Source: Alnus glutinosa (Eukaryota > Streptophyta > Magnoliopsida > Fagales > Betulaceae). From it: DNA of 64,000 nt. The DNA lies in NCBI RefSeq assembly GCF_958979055.1, contig NC_084887.1, positions 23,309,044 through 23,373,043 on the forward strand, given 5' to 3'. This document shows positions 35,857 to 48,518 of this stretch, piece after piece; position 1 is the first letter of the stretch, and each line of letters starts with the position of its first letter. A model generated the notes under the pieces. It was not told the DNA's origin. It saw only the letters and a program-made list of their open reading frames with translations, and did no database searches. Position numbers and translations under genes: made by a program.

Positions 35857-36161
35857 TTTTTTCATGCCTTCCATTCTGCAATCTCAATCTTAACCATCTT
35901 CTAACTGTAATCGATAAGAAAGAAATTCCTCATTGACTTCATAATTGAAACTGTGAAACTAAATAGTTCCACAAACAATATCAATTATAACAGTGAAAAA
36001 AATAATTAACCCAAAAGACGAATAAGAACAAATAGATAGTTTTGCATCCATTCCAAGCATGGAGCTAAAAAATAATAATCAATGCTTCATTTCTGATTCA
36101 CAGTGCTTTTGGGACCCCATGAAAAACAGATTTGACTGGCAAAAGTTGTGGTTTTGAAATC

Positions 36162-37379
36162 TTATGAAGAATTGGAAATTGAGATTACAGCATTCAGATT
36201 AGCAAGGCATTCAGTAGGAAGGCCAAGGAAGGTATTCATTAGGAAATCATCAATAGGATCAACAGTTGCCACCCCAACTAATCTACACTTCCCTTCTTTA
36301 TCCAATCTCTTTCCTCTTCCACTTCTTATCGTTCCTTTTGACTCCTCAGATGTCAAAACTGTCTTCACCAGCAGTGGAGGAGCTCTATAGACAGTCCCAA
36401 CAGAAAACCAGAACTTGGCCATGAATTCTAGATCAATCTGCATGAAAAATAGCTGCAATATTAAGTGGGTGTGGTCATGGAATCAAATTCAAGGAAAGCT
36501 ACCTAATGACGGTTAAATCACCGCTTATCCCAAAAGTGATGAAGTGGTCTCAAAAGCATGAAATATTTCCTTGAAGTGAGAGGTGAATTATAGTCATGGT
36601 TCGAACTCGTAACTTTTACTCTATATGTTAAATTATCACTTATTCCAAAAGTTTAATCTTATAAAAAGAGACAGATTTAATCATTTAATTTATAGTTTAA
36701 GGATAACCATGCTAGAACAATATTCCACAAAGCATTTGAGAAATCTTCGTACAAAAATCCTTTTCACAAACAAATTGACACTTTTTTACTGCTTTCCAAA
36801 AGCATGGTATTTGCTACCAATACCATTGAACAACATAAATACATAATTTCCAATCAAAACATGCATATATAGGCACATTGCCTGCTCATTTTAATGGTGA
36901 AATTAGTGAGAGTTGGCATACTTTACCTTGCCAGATTCTCTGTCAATCCTCCCTTGAAAGAGTTCTGGGGCGATCTCAATCTTTAGAAATGGTGGCAATG
37001 GCAATCCCAAGAACCTGGTTGTTGCACTTGACAATGGTGGTATATAGAGTGTTTTAATGTCAAATGAAACCGAAATTTCATCACTCAACTGATCACCATC
37101 TGGGACCTTAGTACCGGACCCACTTCCTGTTCCGCCGCCGGCGTCGTATTCAAAATCAGGATATCTTGAAATCCCAAGCTTGCAAGCTCCGAGAGTCCTG
37201 AACTTTACACTGTAAGCATTAGTTTTCTGGACTTGGATTTGAGTGGCGGCAGTTGTAAGTAGTTGTTTTTGACCGTTGGAAGTGCAGGCTATTGTTTTTG
37301 GTCCAAGCTCTGGACTTTTTGTCGGGAATTTGCAAGGAAATGGAGGGTTTGAGGAGTTCAGTTTACAGTAGTACATCAT
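36162..37379 (-). CDS. Conserved plant protein of unknown function
   Basis: Two exons on the minus strand: 37379-36927 and 36437-36162, joined at AAG|gtaaag and gcag|ATT, giving 242 residues. The first ATG in the open frame is at 37379. The open frame extends upstream without ATG to a stop near 37545, so a further 5' exon joined at the acceptor-like aaaacag near 37476 is possible. The N-terminal about 70 residues are rich in Ser, Thr, Lys and Gln, compatible with a transit peptide. The C-terminal part is compact and looks conserved (TTRFLGLPLPPFLKIEI, FWFSVGTVYRAPPLLV, LTSEESKG, RLVGVATVDPIDDFLMN, FLGLPTECLANLNA). I recognise these as family-like blocks but know no function. Confidence 0.75.
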
Positions 37380-37629
37380 TTGGTGCGTAAAAAGATCAGA
37401 GGAACTGGATTGTGGAGTTGTTTTTGATGACGAAGTCCACGTGGCATAACCAAAGCACAAATTAAAGTCTGTTTTGTTGGTGAAATTAGGTACACACCAA
37501 AATATGAGGCTGCCTTGTGCTGTTGAGTTACAACCTTATCTTTTTTTGCTATGCTTACTCACGGGTGCATTATATTCTGCGTGCCATCGATTCCCGACCG
37601 TGACACTTGTAACATGAAAGAATTGTATA

Positions 37630-37946
37630 GAGCACTAGCAACAACTTCCTTAAATTTTATTCAGTTTTTTAAATGTAAAGAAAACTCTTAAAAAAATATA
37701 TGAAACAGACAATCAAGAGAACACCAAGAAATTTGGGGTAGCATTGTTGATTCCTTTAACATTATTTTGATATAAAAAAGCTTTATCTTTCCTCTCTTTT
37801 CTCTGACATTTAATTTGAAGATTATTTAAATGGTATAGGGAAAGAATAAGAGAAGTTATTATGGAGTTTATTTGAATAAGGGAGTAAAAAAGTAGTTTGA
37901 TTCCTTGCATTTAAGGAAAATTTAAATAAAGCTGTTGCTAGTGCTC
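37630..37946. mobile_element. Tourist-like MITE
   Basis: The ends gagcactagcaacaactt and the complement of agctgttgctagtgctc match the family at 334-686. The right flank is TAA and the left flank is ATA, so the 3-bp duplication is imperfect. It lies about 250 bp upstream of the unknown minus-strand gene. Confidence 0.65.
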
Positions 37947-38029
37947 TAAGAACTATATATGTTTTCATGTTTTGAATAGCACTTTCTTGACGGGTAGTGG
38001 GGAGACATGTTTTAAGTAGGTTTGCCAAT

Positions 38030-38470
38030 TTTTGACATCATCCGTAAATTTAACACGAACTCAATACGAAATTAGTGGATTAGTGTTTTCTATAATCGGA
38101 TCAATTCGAGTCAACCCGAATTAACTTGTTTAATAAACGAGCCAATCTTGGGTCAACTTGCTTAATCTATAGGTATCCTGCATAACCCATAAAAATTAAA
38201 TTAGTTTTTTTTAATAATTTAAAAATAAAACCCTAAAAGGTTAAATTCATAAACTCATATAAATTAACATTAATGTTATTATTGCATTTAAATTCATATA
38301 CATGTTGAAATGGGTTAAATAGGTCGTGTTTTCAATTCAGCACAACATATTTATTAAATAGGTTATCAAATCGGATCGTGTCAAAATTGAACATGTTTAA
38401 CTAAATAGGTCGATCCTGATTGAGCCATATTGGGTTGAGTCCACTCAATACGTTAACATAAATTATTTAC
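38030..38470. repeat. Probable dispersed repeat
   Basis: Contains the wording typical of a common plant repeat (aacacgaactcaatacgaaa, gagtcaacccgaattaac, aaataggtcgtgtt). The ends are too diverged to define an element. Confidence 0.4.
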
Positions 38471-40389
38471 CCTAATTTTGGGGTACCAAAATCCTTTTTT
38501 TTTTTTTTGCCATAACATAGAATAATAGTATAATACTTGGGAACCTGATTCTTTAGTAGCAGTCAGAAAAATAAATAATAATAATAATAAAAAAAAAAGA
38601 AAAAGAAAAAGAAAAAGTGGAGTCTATTATGAATGGCCCCCATGCCTCCTCTCCATACAATTGTCATTACATTTGGTCCTCTGGAATTCCGTGAAGACCC
38701 CAACATGATGTTGATGTCCCTTGCAGTTTGGTGTGCATATGAAGTTTAGCTCCCTCTTGAAGATACTTTTCTAGTTGTTCATGCGGTAACGTGTAATACA
38801 TGTTACCAAGCTGCTTGTGGGGCCCATCTTATCTTATTGAATAGAGATGTTCAGACAGCTTGAGATCTGTTTGGACTGCAGTAGGTTTCTTAAGGGACCT
38901 TCTCATAATAGTCCATTCGAAGGTACGAGAGAGAGTGACATAAAATGGTTTACAAAGATGAGAAGCGTAAATCATTTTACGCCTCGATCATGAATGTTAT
39001 TTTTTTTTTTTTTGTCAACTGAAAACATTTTCAGGTTGACTAATAATTTAAATCACAACAAACACTAAAAAATAAAAAACTTTTTTCAAGATATTTTTAT
39101 CTCGAAACAAACGGAAAAAAAAAGGGTTTATTTTTCTCAGTAACTTTAGTCAAAACCTGTCGTTTTATCCATGGTAGAAGTTGGATGTGAACCTCATATT
39201 TACTAGGCCAAATGATAGAAAAATTGTGATAGCCATTATATTCACTTCATCCAATTGCAAATGGTATCCACATGTCCTCTCCATATACACAAGATTTCAT
39301 TCTTTTTTGGGGGGCCAGAGACATAATAACATCTGTACTCAGGTAGCAGACATCAAGATGTCCCAGGGTGTTTGTGTGTCTCTGAAAATGGGGTTAGCCC
39401 AACATAGACATGTGACCCTGTTTTTTGCCCAATGAACTAGCTCTACTTCAGCACACGCGGATAATAATGTGACATCTTTTTGGAAGCCTTTTGACCACTA
39501 ACTTGGCGAAATGAACTGAGACCCTTTCACTCTAATGGATAACTCCTCTGTTTGGTTGCCAAGACAGAGCATATAATGCAAAGAATTTGGAATCTTGGAT
39601 AGCTCCTTTGTTCGGTTATTTTAGGGAATACAAGAAAGGGCAAAGAAAATGATCCTCTTATTGAAAGGATACACTTACTTTGCATAAATGTGAAGGAGAA
39701 AGAAAACTTTAATCCCAACAAAATAATGATACGAAACTTGGAAAACTTGATACTGATGAAAAACACGAACTTTATACACAAGCCAAGAGTCCATTAGCCA
39801 CAAGTTGTTAAACTAACTACCGGTTGAACAAAAAACAACCAACACTAACTCATCAAATCAGATAGAAACCACTCAGACCACCGCTACATGAAGCAAAACC
39901 GAATCTGGCACTAAGCACCAGGTTTAGCAACAACGGCGCCAATACAATACAACACGACAGCATGAAACTTCCCGTCGGCATGCCATTTTCTTAACATCTT
40001 AATACTTCATAAGAACCTCCAATTAGTTTAATGCAGTCAGGCAGTCCACACTCTCAACATACAAGAGAAGCTCGAAGTGACGTAGGAAGATGGGTGCATG
40101 ACGACCAACGGATGACTGATTCAGTCACCATGAGATCAAGTTGCTCACGCTCACCAAGTCCAATTGTATGGTTCCTCTTGCTATGGATGCAAAACATCCT
40201 AGATCCAATCGTTCCTCCTGCCCTTTTAACTTCAGCTTCCTTGTGTTCCATTTCTTTTCCCTCATGCCCAAAGCAAAGAGAAGAATCCGGCAGCATGAGC
40301 AGCTTCCCCAAGCTTGCGTCTGCACAATAGGGCACAAAATAGGATTTTAGATACAAGTTCTATGAGATGTTGTAGGGAGTTGGAAGATG
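38471..40389. other. Intergenic and PEPKR2 3' region
   Basis: AT-rich, with poly-T at 38494 and 39000 and a half-site typical of small hAT-type repeats near 39000-39120. The right few hundred bases are probably the 3' untranslated region of the minus-strand kinase gene. No further coding region is seen. Confidence 0.45.
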
Positions 40390-42330
40390 CTAAACTCGAG
40401 TACCTCCTTGAATTGCATCTACTCTGGGAATACTGGTTGAAAACTCTAATGCACAACTCCCTTGTTCAATAACAGAACCAAGGCTGAAGAATGCAAAACT
40501 GGATATTGTGGGAACAGGGGAAGAGAATTCCAAGGTGTTAGAATCACCGCTGCTGCGGAAAGAAAACCCGCCAGATGCAGTGCAAGGTGTTGCTGGTTCA
40601 GCCAGGAAAGAGGAAAAAGATGATCTGCATGTGAATGTAGGTGATTCAACATCACATGTAATAGGTGATCCAGCACCAAAGCTGATGTCCTGATTCCTCG
40701 ACATAAACGGGGTGGAAAAAGAGCCATCGCCTACGCCCCATTCTCCACAATCATGGTTTTCACATACACTTGGCTCTTTAGGGCCATTGTCCTCCATCCA
40801 GGGGTGATCTACAAAAGAAGAGTAACACAAATTATACTTATAGCCAGCAGCGGGGGGAGAAAGTCTTCAAACAAGGGAGAACAGGACATTAATTAGTTAG
40901 CAAGTCAGGAGAAAAGCCAAAAATCTCTGGGCCTAGCAACAGAAACTAACTGCAGGAATAACCTGCCTCAAACCACTCAAAGCTTACAGAAATAACAGCG
41001 AGGCCACATCAATATCATGCAATTTTCTAATTTTAACAAAATAGAATGAAATAATAACATTCATCAATACTTCAAATGACATCCTTCAAAAACATATGTC
41101 CAGGTTTGTCCACCTCATTTCTAGATGCTTCAAATAGACATTTTAGCTTCTAAGAGATTGATGATACTATTAAAGAAACTTTATAGCTATCATGTTATCT
41201 ACGTTCCTAATATGTTATCAGAAACCTAAACAGGGTGCCTAAATTTAAATATACAAAAAGAAAAATGAGCGTTATGCCACTACCAATAAACACACAATGA
41301 CTCGGTGAGTATCCAACTTACCTAAGACCTGCTCAGCAGTAAGCCTTTGAGAAGGGTCTATACAAAGCATTCCCTGGATGAGATTCTTAACAGATTCTGA
41401 TATGCGATTCCAGGGATCAGAAGGGAACCTCAGATCAGCTGCCCGAACAGCATCAAATATGCGTGACTTTGTCTTTCCCCAAAATGGTGGCATCGCACTA
41501 AGAAGAATGTAAAGAATAACGCCTGCACTCCAAACATCAGCAGCCTGGTTATAGCCCCCAGCGAGTACCTCCGGAGCTATATAAAATGGACTCCCAACCA
41601 GCCCATGCAAACTCTGCCCTGCTTAAAGAACCCAAATGCTTCTTAAAATATTGAATAACTCAAATTTTCTCGAGGAAAGACTAATTAATACAAAACAAGA
41701 ATCAATAATCTGCAAAGAAAACCAAAGAAATATGAAAATACCAGGCTTGATGTAGGTTGCAAGACCAAAATCCGCCAATTTAATTGGAGAAGATGGGGCT
41801 TTTGTGGCCAAGAGGATATTCTCAGGCTTCAGATCTCTATGAACAACCCCATTTTCATGACAATACAAAACCACTTGCATCAGATGCCGGAAACGAACCC
41901 TGGCCTCAGACTCAGAGAATCGCCCGTGCTTTTCTAACTGGTGAAAAAGCTCCCCTCCAGCACAAAGTTCCATCACCAAATGAACATAGTTTTCCTCCTC
42001 ATACACTGCCTTTAAATCTACAACATTCGGGTGCCCAGATAACTTGGTCATTATTTCAATCTCAAGCTTCACACTCCGCACATCATCTGGTGTAACCAAT
42101 CTATCTTTAGCAATCGATTTGCACGCTAATACCTCCCCGGTCAATTTATCAGAGCACGCTCTGATAACACCAAACTGCCCCCAACCCAATTGCTCTCCAA
42201 GAATGTACCGATCTTTCAAATTTGAAGTTTGATTTGCATCCAAAATGGTTTCAGTCAAGCTCTCGACTTTATAACAATTGCACGGCTGCGTGAGTGGTTC
42301 GCTGCTGCTGTTGCTCTTGGCAACAGCCAT
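40390..42330 (-). CDS. PEPKR2: Ser/Thr protein kinase, PEPKR2 type
   Basis: Three coding exons on the minus strand: 42330-41742, 41618-41322 and 40808-40390, joined in frame to 434 residues. The ATG at 42330 is the first in frame. The kinase domain runs from about residue 42 to 305: glycine loop GWGQFG (49-54), Lys71, HRDLKPEN (164-171), DFGLA (187-191), then GSPFYIAPEVL and DVWSAGVILY. The sequence is of the CDPK/PPCK-related group but ends without EF-hands. A Ser/Phe-rich tail of about 120 residues follows, as in PEPKR2 (PEP carboxylase kinase-related kinase 2). Catalytic residues are all present, so it should be active. A 5' untranslated intron is likely: donor CTTCAAG|gtaagc at 42575/42574, acceptor ggcag at 42340. 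No physiological substrate can be read from sequence. Confidence 0.92.
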
Positions 42331-42339
42331 AGCAATTTC

Positions 42340-42574
42340 CTGCCCCAAAAACAATCAAAAGATACCAATCAGCATCTCAGCTTCTGCTTCTCAGTTTCGT
42401 CTACTTATTCCCAATATACTCTCCAGAAATCTCTCCTAAATTTCAAGTCAAAAGATTGATTTTTCTTTTCTTTCCCCTTTGCTTAAATATCCGTTCAACA
42501 GGACCGCATTTCAGGTCAAATCTTAAAGAGCTTCACTAGCAAGTTGTTGAGGCGGATGACAAGGCGAGGCTTAC
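42340..42574 (-). other. Predicted 5'-UTR intron of the kinase gene
   Basis: A strong donor (AAG|gtaagc) and an acceptor after a pyrimidine-rich stretch (gggcag|GAAATT) bracket 235 bp directly before the start codon. There is no in-frame ATG upstream, consistent with a leader intron. Confidence 0.6.
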
Positions 42575-43169
42575 CTTGAAGAATTCGAAACCACCCTAAA
42601 AAACAACAAAAGCTTGAACTCTTTCCTCTCAATCCCTACTGGATCAGGATCACCCGGATCTACAACGCATTAAAAAATGCAACAAAACTCAGATCAACTC
42701 ATCCACTCTTTTTAGATTAAATATATATATATAATGAAGAAAACCCAATTACGAAAATTACTGGATGGATCATTAAATTCATTAAAAAAAATGAACTTGT
42801 CAAGCTTCAAATCCAGCTCAGAATAGAATGCAAATCAATTCCCAACATAAATTTTCTTCTCTTTTCTTCTCATATATCACAAATTTTCCAAATTTGTACA
42901 ATACCAAAAAGGAACGAAAAAAAAAAAGTAGCGTTTTCCAGTTTTGGTCAACAGTACCCACAATTGTCCAATTTAAACCTTTTAATCACCTATATCACCT
43001 CCAAACGACAAAAGCACCAATAACCATCAGCTAAAAAACCCTAAACCAACAAGAACAACAAAAATCAACACAAACCCATTACAATCTTCTGAAAAGCAAC
43101 CAACCCAGATCCAACCAGGCAAGTATAACCAAAACCCACATTCTAAAAAAATTGACAGACAAACAGAGC

Positions 43170-43209
<40 letters not shown>

Positions 43210-43214
43210 GAGAG
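43170..43214 (+). repeat. GA/CT microsatellite upstream of the kinase
   Basis: About 20 GA units, interrupted by GC, about 840 bp upstream of the minus-strand start codon. On the gene strand it is a CT repeat, common in plant leaders and core promoters. Confidence 0.9.
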
Positions 43215-43735
43215 GTAGAGGACCACGTAAGAAGAAGTCCGTTGGAGCAGTGGTTATCCGCTGCCTCCCCAAGACAGACCCCCTCCTGTGGGTGGGGCTC
43301 TCCTTTGGTCTCCTATGCGAGTTCTGGCCAATCCCCACTTTTTTTCTTGTTGTGGTTGTTGTTTGGCTTCTGTTTTTTGAAATGGAAGGCCTTTTCTCGG
43401 ACCTGAAGACCGACTCTATTTTTGTTTAATCACAAAGTACTATGATTGCGATTGTTATACATACGGATCTCTTCTGATCTTCTCTACTCGCATTCGTTTA
43501 CACAACAACTTCTGTCCGATCATGGCAGAAAACAAAGACCTTTTTTACCAAATAAAAAAATCCATACTTTCTCATATAAAAATAGAGCAACCTAAATATA
43601 TTTTTATAAATTAGCATCACATTTCATAATTAGTAAGATAATTAAGAATGTATAGTTGACGACTTAACCACTAAATAATTAAATTAACAAGCCAAATTTT
43701 TGTAGTAAAAACAGTAATATTCCAGGTAATATTTA
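43215..43735. other. Intergenic upstream of the kinase gene
   Basis: Presumed distal promoter of the minus-strand kinase. No gene or element boundaries seen. Confidence 0.45.
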
Positions 43736-44050
43736 GGATGCATTTGAGATTACGATTTTGTAGACAAAAAATGCGATTTTAAACCAAATCACAGAAAATG
43801 AATCGTTTAAAAATTGCGTTTTTAAAAAATTACGATTTGAAAACACAGAAAACTGCTTTTTTAAATCGCAAACAATAGGGTTCTTTTTCGAAAACACAAA
43901 ATTTGAAAGACTAACTTGAAATTTTAAAGGTCAAACTGTGATTTTGCCAAACGTTTAATTGCGTTTTTAAAAATTACTTTTTCAAATTGCACATTTTAAA
44001 ATCGCTATTTTTAAATTTCATTTTTTGAAATCACAGACCCAAATGAACTC
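43736..44050. mobile_element. Probable MITE
   Basis: Left end ggatgcatttgagattacga and the complement of the right end (gagttcatttgggtctgtga) form diverged inverted repeats. The interior alternates aaattgcgtttttaaa-type words. A class could not be fixed. Confidence 0.5.
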
Positions 44051-44052
44051 TC

Positions 44053-44862
44053 ATAAAAGATAATTAAGTTTTTTTTTTTTTTTTATCCAATTATAGGAGA
44101 AAAGTTGTGGAAGTTTGATTAATGTAGTTAATTAAAATGGTCTTAGTTTGCAAAATAAAAAACGTTGTTAATATATATATATATATATAAGAATAGGTTA
44201 TGTGTGAAAAGCGTATCGGTTTTCATATGCGTGACCAAATTCTGTAGACGTGGAATAAGTCGTGCTAGAAAACTTCAAAATTCCAATTCTATGACTCTAA
44301 AAATCTAGTTGTACGTATGTGTACGTCAATTTTGACTTTTGTGTGTTTTTGGTTTCCATGTTGGAACACTTGATACGTTGGGTTTGCGACCGTGGAATGA
44401 TTATTCTAAAAGTTGGTCCAAAAATAGGACTAAGAAAACAATTTTTTTTATATACATATAGTTTAGGTTTTGAGCACTATTAAATTTTGATTAATTGTTA
44501 TATATGAACGTTTTGAAAACACGTACCTTTTTTAAGTGTGGAGTGTGCTTTTTTACGTATAAAAAAAAATAAAAAATAAAAGAATTACAAAAATGGAGGC
44601 CTACTTTCACAAATGTAGGGGTCGGATTTGTTTGGTAGCCCCGCGGTGGCGACTAGATAAGCGTAATCGGATTTGTTGGCCAACCATCGAAATATAAGAA
44701 TCTATCTCTATTGCTTTTTTGAGCATGTGAGGTATTTAGACTGTGAATTTTAAGAGTATTGCTCTAATAGCGTGCTTTAATTGCTATTGCTGAGAAAATA
44801 AAATGTTTGAGACTCGGGAGATAAGGTACGTAGAACAACGCAAATCATATCCTATTTCATTG
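44053..44862. other. Intergenic, nothing recognised
   Basis: AT-rich with a short TA microsatellite at about 44170. No open frame of note. Confidence 0.5.
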
Positions 44863-44865
44863 TAA

Positions 44866-45759
44866 GAGCATTCACATTGGATGATCTAAACTTCAATCTA
44901 TTTAAATAACCAAAACTTACTTTTTGCTAGTTTAGCTAACCACTTCTAAAACTATCATCCACCCGATTATCTAAATTTCTATCTATTTTATTAAAATAAT
45001 CATTTTTAATATTTTTTTAAAACCTGGGTAACTAAAACTGGGTTCTCTCCGCAACAATGCCAAGCTGTTGATCCTAAACCAAATGCCAAAATACATACTT
45101 CTAATTACAAATCCTTAAAAAAAAAATTTCATCCTTCCAAATTCCAACGGTGGTTCAAAATTCCCACAAAAACCCATAAAGAAAAAAAAGACAATTTTCC
45201 ACCTCAAATCTCCTCACCAAAACCACAACAAAAAATGAACAGTCAAATGAATTTCCAAATGAGAACCCAAAACTCTCAACACCGACCAAAACAGAGAACA
45301 AATCTATAAAAGAAATCCTAGAGAAAACAGAAAGGCTACAATTACAGAATTTGAAAAGGGAGAGGCATGTGAGAGTAATTAATATGCCAGGGAAATTGAT
45401 TTCTTGGGTGATGCCGACTTTAGAGTGAAGATTTGGATACAGCATAGACGATCGACTTCCTTGGTTGGAGGCAAGCAAACTCCATGAGCGAGTGAGAGAG
45501 AGAGAGGCGGGAGAGTAGATAAATGGTGGAAGGAAATAGGCGCTACATTGGGAAGGAATCGAGGGAGAGAAACAAAGAATAAACAAATCGATAAATCTGT
45601 GAATAGTACAACGCCTCATGTAGCGTTACACTGTTCACAAATCTTTAACAAATCTAAAGTAGCGTTGGGATAGAGAAGCTGATGGAGGAGGTTTTTTTTT
45701 GCGTTTTTATATGTATTATAGATTTACAGTGGATTTTACATAACCAACTGTGAATGCTC
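44866..45759. mobile_element. PIF/Harbinger-like non-autonomous element
   Basis: Terminal inverted repeat gagcattcacattgg on the left, with the complement of the right end reading gagcattcacagttgg. TAA flanks both sides (44863-44865, 45760-45762). The 894-bp interior has no transposase similarity. An open frame on the minus strand (45155-45619) matches nothing I recognise, and the interior includes a short GA-rich stretch near 45494-45520. Confidence 0.7.
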
Positions 45760-45762
45760 TAA

Positions 45763-46370
45763 GAGATGTATTAATATTTTTATTTCCCTGTATTTATATT
45801 TCTTACAAATATTTTGTTTAGAGTTTTTAGAATTTTGGTTCTTGTTAATATATACTTGGATTATATATATATATTTAACTTATTTTACCCCTGCCCATTA
45901 AGCTGCATTGACCTTGAGTTGGTACTTGGGTCTTGGTAAAATTGGCAAGTGCCATGTGCTCAATTGCTCATGCATAATATAATGAGTTAATTATTTTTTA
46001 GTATTTGTGGTTTGCCTCTTCATTAAATGGACTCTTTGGTTTTTAATAGTGTTGAAATGGTACCTATTACAGTATATAGGGATTACTCTCAAGTTAACAA
46101 ATTGATGAGTATTGAATTGAATTTGATAAAGATTATATTATTATGAATTTAGGGATTTGATGATATTGAATCACCCTAAATTAAGTGATTTGATTAATAT
46201 TATATTTTATCGGTAAGCTCTATAAATAAAACAGTTTGTATTATAAGCTGAACAAGATAAATATGAGCATAATGTAGCCTTTTGGGCTTTACCCCGTGAA
46301 TATAGGTCATAAGTCGAATCACATAATTCTTTGAGCCTATTTTTATATTGTGCATTATGTTTTCCTTCAG
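45763..46370. other. Intergenic, nothing recognised
   Basis: AT-rich spacer between two transposable elements. Confidence 0.5.
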
Positions 46371-46478
46371 TACTTGTAGTAACCTAAAAGATGCAAACTG
46401 CACTTCCGTCTAATATTTTTAACGAAAAGATACGTCAATGCCTCACAATGCAACACTTGCCATGTGTGCCACATCATC

Positions 46479-46523
<45 letters not shown>

Positions 46524-46938
46524 CAAAAAAAAAAAAAAATACGAAGCTAGCTCGAGCGAACTACCCTTAAATGACATTGGGGGAGGTTTCAATCACCCAT
46601 AAGCTAGCAATAACTGGTCTGAAACCAAATAAGGGCGGTTGAAACCACCCCAGGCCGACCATATAGGATGGCCAAATCACTCTCAAATGGCTATGAGGTG
46701 GCTCAGCTGCCCTCAAATGGCTTTGGAGTGGTTTTGGCCACGCCAACCCACTTAATTTTTTTGTTAGGTTTTTTTTTTTTTTTTTTTTTTTAAAAAAAAA
46801 TTTATTTATATTTTTTAATTTTTTAAATAATAGTAATAAGACATATGAGACATGAGATACTTGTTGATTGGTTTGACGTGACATGCCGTTAAAATATTAG
46901 ACAAAAGTATCATCTAGCCTTTTGAATGAATACAAGTA
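46371..46938. mobile_element. Mutator-like MITE with GC-rich core
   Basis: Inverted ends of about 100 bp: the left (tacttgtagtaacctaaaag, later gtctaatatttttaacg) matches the complement of the right (tacttgtattcattc, later gtctaatattttaacgg). The core at about 46560-46745 is GC-richer (ggtttcaaccgccc and aaccacccc words) and resembles the core at 48000-48185. A TA run at 46488 and poly-A lie inside. Flanking duplication not found. Confidence 0.55.
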
Positions 46939-47767
46939 GCATCTATAATACTTTTTGAAATTGAGGGCTAGCTCCACTTGATATCAAGCCTAATCATATA
47001 AACTAATGAAGCATTTAACCTAATATAATTCATGTATTGTTATTGTAAGGACGTCAACTATGAGAAACATTTTTTAGTTGGGACTTGGGATCCATCGTGA
47101 GCAGCATATTTCTAGAGTAAGGGTTGAAAAATAAAATATTAAGACTATGTTTGTTAATGTTTGCTTGTGGGATGATTTTTGTTTTTTTTGTTTGTTTGTT
47201 TGTTTGTTTGTTTGTTTTTTTTTTAAAGTGTTTTAATGTGATATTAAGGTATTTTTGTGTTTTGAGAAATGTTTTAATTTTGGATTCTTTATTAATAATT
47301 TTGTTTTGAGAACTAAAGGAAAAATAAAGGAAGCAAAAGATTTTGACATACATAACATTTCTCCAATTTTTTTTTTTTTTTAAAGTTCTCTGTCGAGAAT
47401 ATATTAGGATAAATCTATAATAAATTCCTAAGTAAACGTGCGATTTGAATTCACTCATTCACTTTTTAATTTTAAAAATTAGATGCCTAAATTTTTTATT
47501 ATTTGTAATTGATCCATCTGGGAATTTGCCGTCCAAGTTACTGTATACCATTAGTGCCACGTCAACATTTTTGCTTAAGATATTATTTTTTATTCTATTA
47601 GAAATTAAAACCTAAAAAATACATTTTTTTTAAAAAAAACTTGAAGAAAAAACCCCCCGTCAGAGGTTGAAGAAGGTTTGATGAAGAAGATGAAAAGTGG
47701 GGTTCGGGAAGAAGATGAATGAAATGGGTTTTTTTATTTTTATTTTTTTTTATTATTTTTTTTTTAA

Positions 47768-48431
47768 GGTCTCGTTTGGTTTGCGAAATGACTATTCCAT
47801 TAGGAAAATGAATAGCTATTCTTAAGAATAGAAGGTGGCGGAATGAAATGGTTATTCCTACTCTTTAGTTTGGTAAGAACTCATATATTTTAATTGGAAT
47901 CCAATCAAAATTACTAAAAAAACCCTACATTTTTAAAAATAAAAAATAAAAAGAAAATCAAATTATTAATGAATAAAAAAGAAAGAAAGAAAACCCATGG
48001 ATGGTTGGCCGCCCACCAAGAGTAGGGGGTGGCCGGCCACCCCTTAAGAGAATCGGGGGTGGCCTGCCACCCCCGATGAGAATCGCACAGGCCACCCCCA
48101 AAAGCGCTGTGACCACCCCCAAAACGCCTCGGGGGTCCACTACGAGGTGTTCCAAGGGTGGTGCAACCACCCTCGGCTCCATATATGGGCTGGCCGGCCA
48201 GCCAGTGAAGATTTTTTTTTTTTTTTTTTGTGTTTTTTTGTTTTTTTTAAAGAAAAAAAGAAATATAAAATAAATTGTTTTTTCTGGAAAATATAGTTAT
48301 TGGAATAACTATTCCTCTTCGTAAAGGAATATGTATTCCAATGAGAATAACTATTCCAATTAATAGACCCATACCAAACAAAAGAATGACTATTCCATTC
48401 CAGGGGCCTATTTTGCGAACCAAACGGGGCC
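47768..48431. mobile_element. Nested Harbinger-like element with GC-rich core
   Basis: The left end ggtctcgtttggtttgcgaa matches the complement of the right (ggccccgtttggttcgcaaa). TTAA borders both ends, which includes a 3-bp TTA or TAA duplication. The core (about 48000-48185) is strikingly GC-rich, with inverted ggccggccacccc and gggtggcc words. Confidence 0.7.
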
Positions 48432-48518
48432 TTAAGATTTTTTTTTTTTTTTTAAAAAAAAAAGTTAATTTTTAGATTTTAATTTTTAATAAAATAGTAA
48501 AAATATTGACATGGCTAA

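Noticed and set aside
43027..43338. 103-codon frame over the GA repeat
   Set aside because: A microsatellite-driven open frame; better explained as leader or promoter of the kinase gene.
45155..45619. 154-codon open frame inside the Harbinger-like element
   Set aside because: No similarity to PIF transposase or to the Myb-like partner protein; it looks like chance in the element interior.
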